DNA of 64,000 nt from Yoonia maritima (lineage in GTDB: Bacteria > Pseudomonadota > Alphaproteobacteria > Rhodobacterales > Rhodobacteraceae): the NCBI RefSeq assembly GCF_003003285.1, contig NZ_PVTP01000006.1, forward strand, positions 1-64,000, written 5' to 3'. The position numbers and the translations under genes are program-made. Of the stretch, positions 59,989 to 64,000 are shown piece after piece (within the stretch, counting starts at the first letter, position 1; each line of letters begins with the position of its first letter). Below the pieces are notes generated by a model. The model made no database searches, was not told where the DNA came from, and saw nothing but the letters and a program-made list of their open reading frames with translations.

Positions 59989-61428
59989 ATGCAGAATTGC
60001 ATGTCGACAAAACCCCGATCACGCCGGTTGGCGCTGACAACAACCGCTTGTATTGCCCTAATGGGATTTGGCGCAACAACGGCACAAGCTCAATCACTAG
60101 ATCCCGCACTTTATGACGGTGGGAAAGCTCGCGTAAACAGGTCACTTGCACTTCGCGGCCTGTCAGAGTCTGTCGCATCAGCAAGCTGCCGCTACAATGC
60201 AGGCATCGATCTCGCGACTGCGGAATACGATCTACAACATGTTCATGATAACTTTGATGCAATTCTGGCTGGGCTGGAATTTGGCGATCGCGCATTGGGT
60301 ATGCCCGGGGCAGAAACAACACCTCGCATCCTGAACGCTATCAAAAAGACCCATGAAATTTGGGACCCAATGGAGCATGCCGCGCTTGAGATGCTTGGCG
60401 GAACAGCATCCCCTGATGATGCCGCAATCATCACCGATGGCTATCACGCGCTATTTGATCAGACGACCAACTTAGCTGCCGATGTATCTGGCGAATACAC
60501 GAACCCGCAGGAATTACTGCAAAGCGACGCGACAGTCTTGAACTTTGCTGGCCGTCAACGCGCGCTCGCGGAACGTATGACCCGCGCGGTTTGTGAACTT
60601 GCGACAGACACAAACCCCGAAGCCGCACTTGGCGAACTGATTGCAACAGTCGATATGTTCGAATTATCCCTCGTTGCGCTTCGTGACGGTTACCCGGCCG
60701 CAGGCGTCAATCCTCCGCCCAATGACACGGTCAAAGGCAGCCTAGAAAGCACCTATGCAATCTGGCAAGCTGGACGTGGCATCTATGATGCGATCAAGGA
60801 TGGTGCAACTCCAACGGCTGACGATGTCATCGCGTCAAATGCGCTCACACAAGAACTTAGCGTTGGAATGAACAACGCGATTACACTGTATCTTATCGCG
60901 ACCCCCGGCAAAGACGGCATCTACCGCGTTCCGCTTGAGGCCTACGCAGATGCAGAACTGCGCACATGGGCATCAGACCAACGCGTGATCGACGCGGTCA
61001 ACGCACAGAACATAGCGCATGCCAACATGTCCGAAGATGCTGTCATCGCGCTTGACCAACAGTGGCGCGCAGAAGCATCTGGCGACGGTGGCCCACTCAT
61101 GACTGCTGTGCTGGATAATCCGGTGTCTGAATGGTTACGTGCACACCAAGACGAAACAGCTGGTTTTGTGACCGAAGTATTCATCATGGATCACCTTGGC
61201 CTGAACGTCGCGCAAAGCGTGGCAACCTCAGACTACTGGCAGGGCGACGAAGCCAAGCACCAAGAAACCTATCATGTCGGGGCAGATGCGCTTCACATTA
61301 GTGATATAGAGTTTGATGACAGTACTGGCTTTTATCAGGCACAGGCATCCTTGCCCGTAGTTGATCCAGCAACCGGCGAAGTAATCGGCGCAATGACCTT
61401 TGGGATCAATGTGCAGCACCTGATGTAA
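59989..61428 (+). CDS. Free periplasmic sensor-like protein: PilJ/NIT-type helical domains plus Cache-like domain
   Basis: 479 residues; ATG at 59989 after TAGGAG. Signal peptide (to about 36, AQA-QS). Two helical PilJ_N-like repeats (about 45-140 and 185-270); the second has the hallmark GRQRALAERMTRAVC known from NarX/PilJ sensors. The C-terminal part (about 365-479) is a PDC/Cache-like module: VTEVFIMDHLGLNVAQSVATS, DYWQGDEAKHQETYH, GFYQAQASLPVVDPATGEVI, GAMTFGINVQHL. It has no membrane helix, kinase, chemotaxis or cyclase domain, so it is a detached sensor head. It follows the PstS-OmpA gene and may act with it. Confidence 0.85.
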   Translation: MQNCMSTKPRSRRLALTTTACIALMGFGATTAQAQSLDPALYDGGKARVNRSLALRGLSESVASASCRYNAGIDLATAEYDLQHVHDNFDAILAGLEFGDRALGMPGAETTPRILNAIKKTHEIWDPMEHAALEMLGGTASPDDAAIITDGYHALFDQTTNLAADVSGEYTNPQELLQSDATVLNFAGRQRALAERMTRAVCELATDTNPEAALGELIATVDMFELSLVALRDGYPAAGVNPPPNDTVKGSLESTYAIWQAGRGIYDAIKDGATPTADDVIASNALTQELSVGMNNAITLYLIATPGKDGIYRVPLEAYADAELRTWASDQRVIDAVNAQNIAHANMSEDAVIALDQQWRAEASGDGGPLMTAVLDNPVSEWLRAHQDETAGFVTEVFIMDHLGLNVAQSVATSDYWQGDEAKHQETYHVGADALHISDIEFDDSTGFYQAQASLPVVDPATGEVIGAMTFGINVQHLM

Positions 61429-61452
61429 AATCTTCCAACCAAGTCTACGGAG

Positions 61453-61486
61453 AGGCGCGGTGCAGCAATGCCCGCGCCTTTTGTTT
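61453..61486 (+). terminator. Rho-independent terminator, rightward
   Basis: AGGCGCGG (61453-61460) pairs with CCGCGCCT (61472-61479), followed by TTTTGTTTT. Ends the unit 58189-61428. Confidence 0.9.
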
Positions 61487-61498
61487 TGAGTATGCAAC

Positions 61499-61525
61499 AA
61501 AAGGCGCGCCGATTTTACGGCGCGC
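61499..61525 (-). terminator. Rho-independent terminator, leftward
   Basis: GCGCGCCG (61504-61511) pairs with CGGCGCGC (61518-61525), loop ATTTTA. In the leftward direction a TTTTGTTG run follows, so it ends the symporter transcript. Confidence 0.9.
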
Positions 61526-61546
61526 AATCTTCGCTTTACACTTGAC

Positions 61547-63100
61547 CTAGTGCTTATGCTTCACAATCTCGCCCGACTTCAGTCGACCAAAATAACTGTT
61601 CATCTCGGCCTTCACGATTGGCATCAAGAAATACAGCGCGGTGATGTTCACAACGGCCATCGCAAAAATCATCGCGTCTGAGAAGTCGATGACCGCGCCC
61701 AATTGGGCCGCCGCACCAATCACGATGAAGATGCAGAAAATGATCTTGAACGCCAGTTCCTGCGCCTGCCCTTCACCAACCAAATAGGTCCACGCCTTAA
61801 GGCCATAGTATGACCAGCTGATCATAGTTGAGAACGCAAACAGTACAACCGCAACAGCCAGCACATAAGGGAACCAGCTAAACCCAGTCGCAAACGCCGC
61901 CGAAGTCAGCTGAACACCTGATGAACCGTCCACTGTCTGGATCGCGGTACCTGCTTCGTTCAGGACAAAGTTACCCGATGCAGGGTCCATCACCAGCACA
62001 CCAGAAATCGTGATCACCAACGCAGTCATTGTACAGATAACGACCGTATCAATGAACGGCTCTAGCAGTGAAACGACCCCTTCGGTAATCGGTTCTTTGG
62101 TCCGCACAGCAGAGTGGGCAATCGCCGCAGAACCGACACCCGCCTCATTCGAGAACGCAGCACGTTTGAAGCCTTGGATCAACGCCCCGACAAAGCCGCC
62201 AGCAACACCAAGCCCGGTAAACGCACCAGCCCAGATTTGGCCGAACGCCCAACCGATTTGATCATAGTTCACTAGCAAAATAATCAGAGCACAAACGACG
62301 TACATAATGCCCATGAATGGGACCACTTTTTCAGTCACGTTCGCGATGGATTTGATCCCACCTACGATGACCGCAAAGACGACGATGGCAAAGATTACGC
62401 CGGTAATCAGCCCAGAAAAATCACCGACAATTCCCTCAATTTGGGCATGAGCCTGGTTGGCTTGGAACATGTTTCCGCCACCCAATGCTCCGCCAATAGT
62501 AAAGATGGAGAAGACAACAGCAAGCACCTTGCCCCCCGGCAAGCCACGTTCTTTGAAGCCTTTGGTCATGTAGTACATTGGACCACCCGAGACCGAACCA
62601 TCTGCATATTCGTTGCGATACTTCACCCCTAAGGTACATTCGGTAAACTTGGATGCCATTCCCAAAAGCCCCGCAAGGATCATCCAAAATGTCGCCCCCG
62701 GCCCGCCGATACCAACAGCAACAGCAACACCAGCAATATTACCCAACCCCACAGTCCCAGAAAGCGCAGTGGTCAGCGCCTGAAAGTGGCTAACTTCACC
62801 AGCATCGTCGGGGTCAGAGTAATCACCTTTTACTAACGAAATCGCATGCCCAAAGGCACGCACTTGGATTACTCCGAAGTAAACTGTAAAAATCGTGGCG
62901 GCGATCACCAGCCACATAACAATCCAAGGAAAGTCCACTCCACCAACTTGGAAAGGCAGAGGGCGAAAAATGAACCCAACGAATGGCCCGGTCCAGTCAG
63001 CAAATACTTGATTTACCTTATCTTCAAGCGACATCTCTTGCGCGGCAGCTGCCGCAGGAGACAGCGCTGCAAACATGGCCGCTGTTAATAGCTTTTTCAT
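61547..63100 (-). CDS. Alanine/glycine:cation symporter (AGCS family)
   Basis: 517 residues. Hydrophobic leader with a signal-like segment, then AGCS motifs: GHAISLVKGDYSDPDDAGEVSHFQALTTALSGTVGLGNIAGV (in part), GGPMYYMTKGFKERGLPGG, GFVGALIQGFKRAAFSNEAGVGSAAIAHSA (in part). About 11 membrane helices. Sodium-driven uptake of alanine or glycine is usual for the family. The UspA gene lies 12 bases upstream, suggesting co-transcription. Confidence 0.94.
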   Translation of the reverse strand: MKKLLTAAMFAALSPAAAAAQEMSLEDKVNQVFADWTGPFVGFIFRPLPFQVGGVDFPWIVMWLVIAATIFTVYFGVIQVRAFGHAISLVKGDYSDPDDAGEVSHFQALTTALSGTVGLGNIAGVAVAVGIGGPGATFWMILAGLLGMASKFTECTLGVKYRNEYADGSVSGGPMYYMTKGFKERGLPGGKVLAVVFSIFTIGGALGGGNMFQANQAHAQIEGIVGDFSGLITGVIFAIVVFAVIVGGIKSIANVTEKVVPFMGIMYVVCALIILLVNYDQIGWAFGQIWAGAFTGLGVAGGFVGALIQGFKRAAFSNEAGVGSAAIAHSAVRTKEPITEGVVSLLEPFIDTVVICTMTALVITISGVLVMDPASGNFVLNEAGTAIQTVDGSSGVQLTSAAFATGFSWFPYVLAVAVVLFAFSTMISWSYYGLKAWTYLVGEGQAQELAFKIIFCIFIVIGAAAQLGAVIDFSDAMIFAMAVVNITALYFLMPIVKAEMNSYFGRLKSGEIVKHKH

Positions 63101-63112
63101 ATTTCCGTCCCC

Positions 63113-63553
63113 TTATGGAATGATCGTCACAGGCACCGAAGCCGAAGCCACAAGTCGCCCTGTTACACCGCCAAACACGCGTTCTCTCAAACCGCGCACA
63201 CCGACGCGCCCAACAATTATCTGGGCTGCCTCGTGTTTTTTGGCTAAGCCATCCAATATTTCGGCAACGTCGCCATGCTTAACGACGCCAATCACGTTCA
63301 CTCCGTCTTTCGAGGTCTCTGCGACAGCAGGGTCCAGAACGCGCGAATGCGCCATGCTGATCTCTTCTTCGCGGCGTTTGTGCCGCATTTCGTTTTCTTC
63401 TGGTGTTTGAAAGCTAAACGGCGACCATTCGATCACGTAGCAAAGCACAATCGTGCAATCGCCCACCGCTTTGGCGCGGTCTTTGGCAAACGCAAGCGCT
63501 CGCTCTCCCGCATCAGAGCCGTCAATCCCGACGACAAATACTGTTTCAGTCAT
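63113..63553 (-). CDS. Universal stress protein (UspA family)
   Basis: 146 residues. VVGIDGSDAGERALAFAKDRA and the nucleotide-binding end IIVGRVGVRGLRERVFGGVT plus VPVTIIP. The family motif GxxGx9GS is slightly altered (GRVGVRGLRERVFGGVTG), still near ATP-binding type. Precedes the symporter in the same unit. Confidence 0.93.
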   Translation of the reverse strand: MTETVFVVGIDGSDAGERALAFAKDRAKAVGDCTIVLCYVIEWSPFSFQTPEENEMRHKRREEEISMAHSRVLDPAVAETSKDGVNVIGVVKHGDVAEILDGLAKKHEAAQIIVGRVGVRGLRERVFGGVTGRLVASASVPVTIIP

Positions 63554-63905
63554 TGCAAATCCCTGTTTTAAGTTGGCTGTTAAAATGCCCCGACCGATAA
63601 ATTAACCAGCGGGAAGGTTCAGCTTCTGTCGGCTGATGCCATCAATGATACGCCAACAACACTCTGCAACATAAAAAAATTGCAAAACGAACAAATTACA
63701 GTACAGACTGCGTAATTGCAAAACTCATTAAGGATAATAGACCTCATAAACACGCCAATTAAGCACATTAGACCAATCACCACAAAGACGACTCAGTCAC
63801 CAATCCGCCGTAAAATCAGGCATTTCTTCCAAAAATCATCCCTATTCAATCGACACCTGTAAGCGCTACCATCGCATACTCCCCGGACTTGTATAGGAAT
63901 TTACG
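63554..63905. other. Intergenic region upstream of UspA
   Basis: 352 bases, AT-rich, between divergent genes. It must hold a leftward promoter for uspA and a rightward one for the partial gene. I see no structured element apart from AATTGCAAAA repeats (two copies near 63681 and 63715). Confidence 0.4.
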
Positions 63906-64000
63906 TTGATACTCACTCTCCCCGAACCCGATATCACGCTGTATGAAGATGGGCTGGCAAAGCACGATAAACTCAACCGCAAACCTATGGCGGACAAACT
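63906..64000 (+). CDS. Start of a probable P-loop NTPase (KAP-like) gene, truncated by the edge
   Basis: A TTG start (63906) 7 bases after AGGA gives MILTLPEPDITLYEDGLAKH followed by DKLNRKPMADK, 31 codons before the window ends. The ITLYEDG...HDKLNRK pattern resembles the N-terminus of KAP-family P-loop NTPases, some of which are linked with membrane-anchored or phage-defence systems. Only the N-terminal tail is available, before any Walker motif, so the family is uncertain. Confidence 0.45.
   Translation, partial: MILTLPEPDITLYEDGLAKHDKLNRKPMADK

Noticed and set aside
1-64000. tRNA, rRNA, CRISPR arrays, insertion sequences and prophage
   Set aside because: No cloverleaf-like or repeat-spacer pattern, no transposase, integrase or phage structural gene was seen in the intergenic regions or translations.

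Overview
The window looks like chromosomal DNA of a marine alphaproteobacterium of the Rhodobacteraceae (Roseobacter group). Supporting signs are a NepR/EcfG/PhyR general stress module with matching promoters, a glutathione-linked formaldehyde dehydrogenase start next to PQQ genes, and gene families typical of that group. There are no rRNA or tRNA genes, insertion sequences, CRISPR arrays or integrase genes that I could see. All calls rest on reading the sequence and translations; no database search was possible.

Region 1 (1-28889) is a PQQ-dependent alcohol oxidation (methylotrophy-type) accessory island. It starts with the truncated formaldehyde dehydrogenase gene. A quinoprotein-associated metallohydrolase and a SoxYZ-like carrier follow. 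Then 22 genes run in one direction (minus strand, 22189 down to 2848): an MxaD-like SRPBCC protein, a YVTN propeller, a sensor kinase/response regulator pair, pqqABCDE, a DUF2927 protein, a MoxR/DUF58/VWA/TPR/BatD (Mxa/Bat-like) enzyme-activation operon, and a LuxR-type regulator/FIST sensor/hybrid kinase operon ending in two unknown periplasmic proteins. Diverging from 22.4 kb is an eight-gene operon that combines a PQQ-linked (lut/ped-like) ABC system with a second, TauT/SsuC-like importer and an unknown 141-residue periplasmic protein. The dehydrogenase itself (xoxF/mxaF type) is not in the window.

Region 2 (28890-35124) is the general stress response. It holds a HisKA_2-type sensor kinase, a YtjA-like membrane peptide, a phospholipase D-like protein, ecfG, nepR, phyR, and a DUF883/YqjE-like pair. 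EcfG-type promoters (GGAAC-N16/17-xGTT) lie in front of each unit, and the nepR-phyR intergenic region is a near-perfect palindrome that provides one such promoter in each direction.

Region 3 (35125-37750) is an H-NOX protein and a hybrid kinase with receiver and Hpt domains. The residue aligned with the haem-ligating histidine of H-NOX appears to be glutamine.

Region 4 (37751-57635) is a catabolic and transport region probably acting on purine-like or other N-heterocyclic compounds: creatininase-family hydrolase, two IPNS-like 2-oxoglutarate/Fe(II) oxygenases, two flavodoxin-fold quinone reductases, an FAD oxidoreductase, a cytosine-deaminase-like amidohydrolase, an NMT1-type ABC importer, RidA, an ArsR regulator, xanthine dehydrogenase XdhABC, and a BMP-type ABC importer with one frameshifted permease.

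Region 5 (57636-64000) has a PstS-like/OmpA fusion, a free periplasmic PilJ/Cache-like sensor protein, an alanine/sodium symporter, a UspA protein and the start of a probable P-loop NTPase gene.
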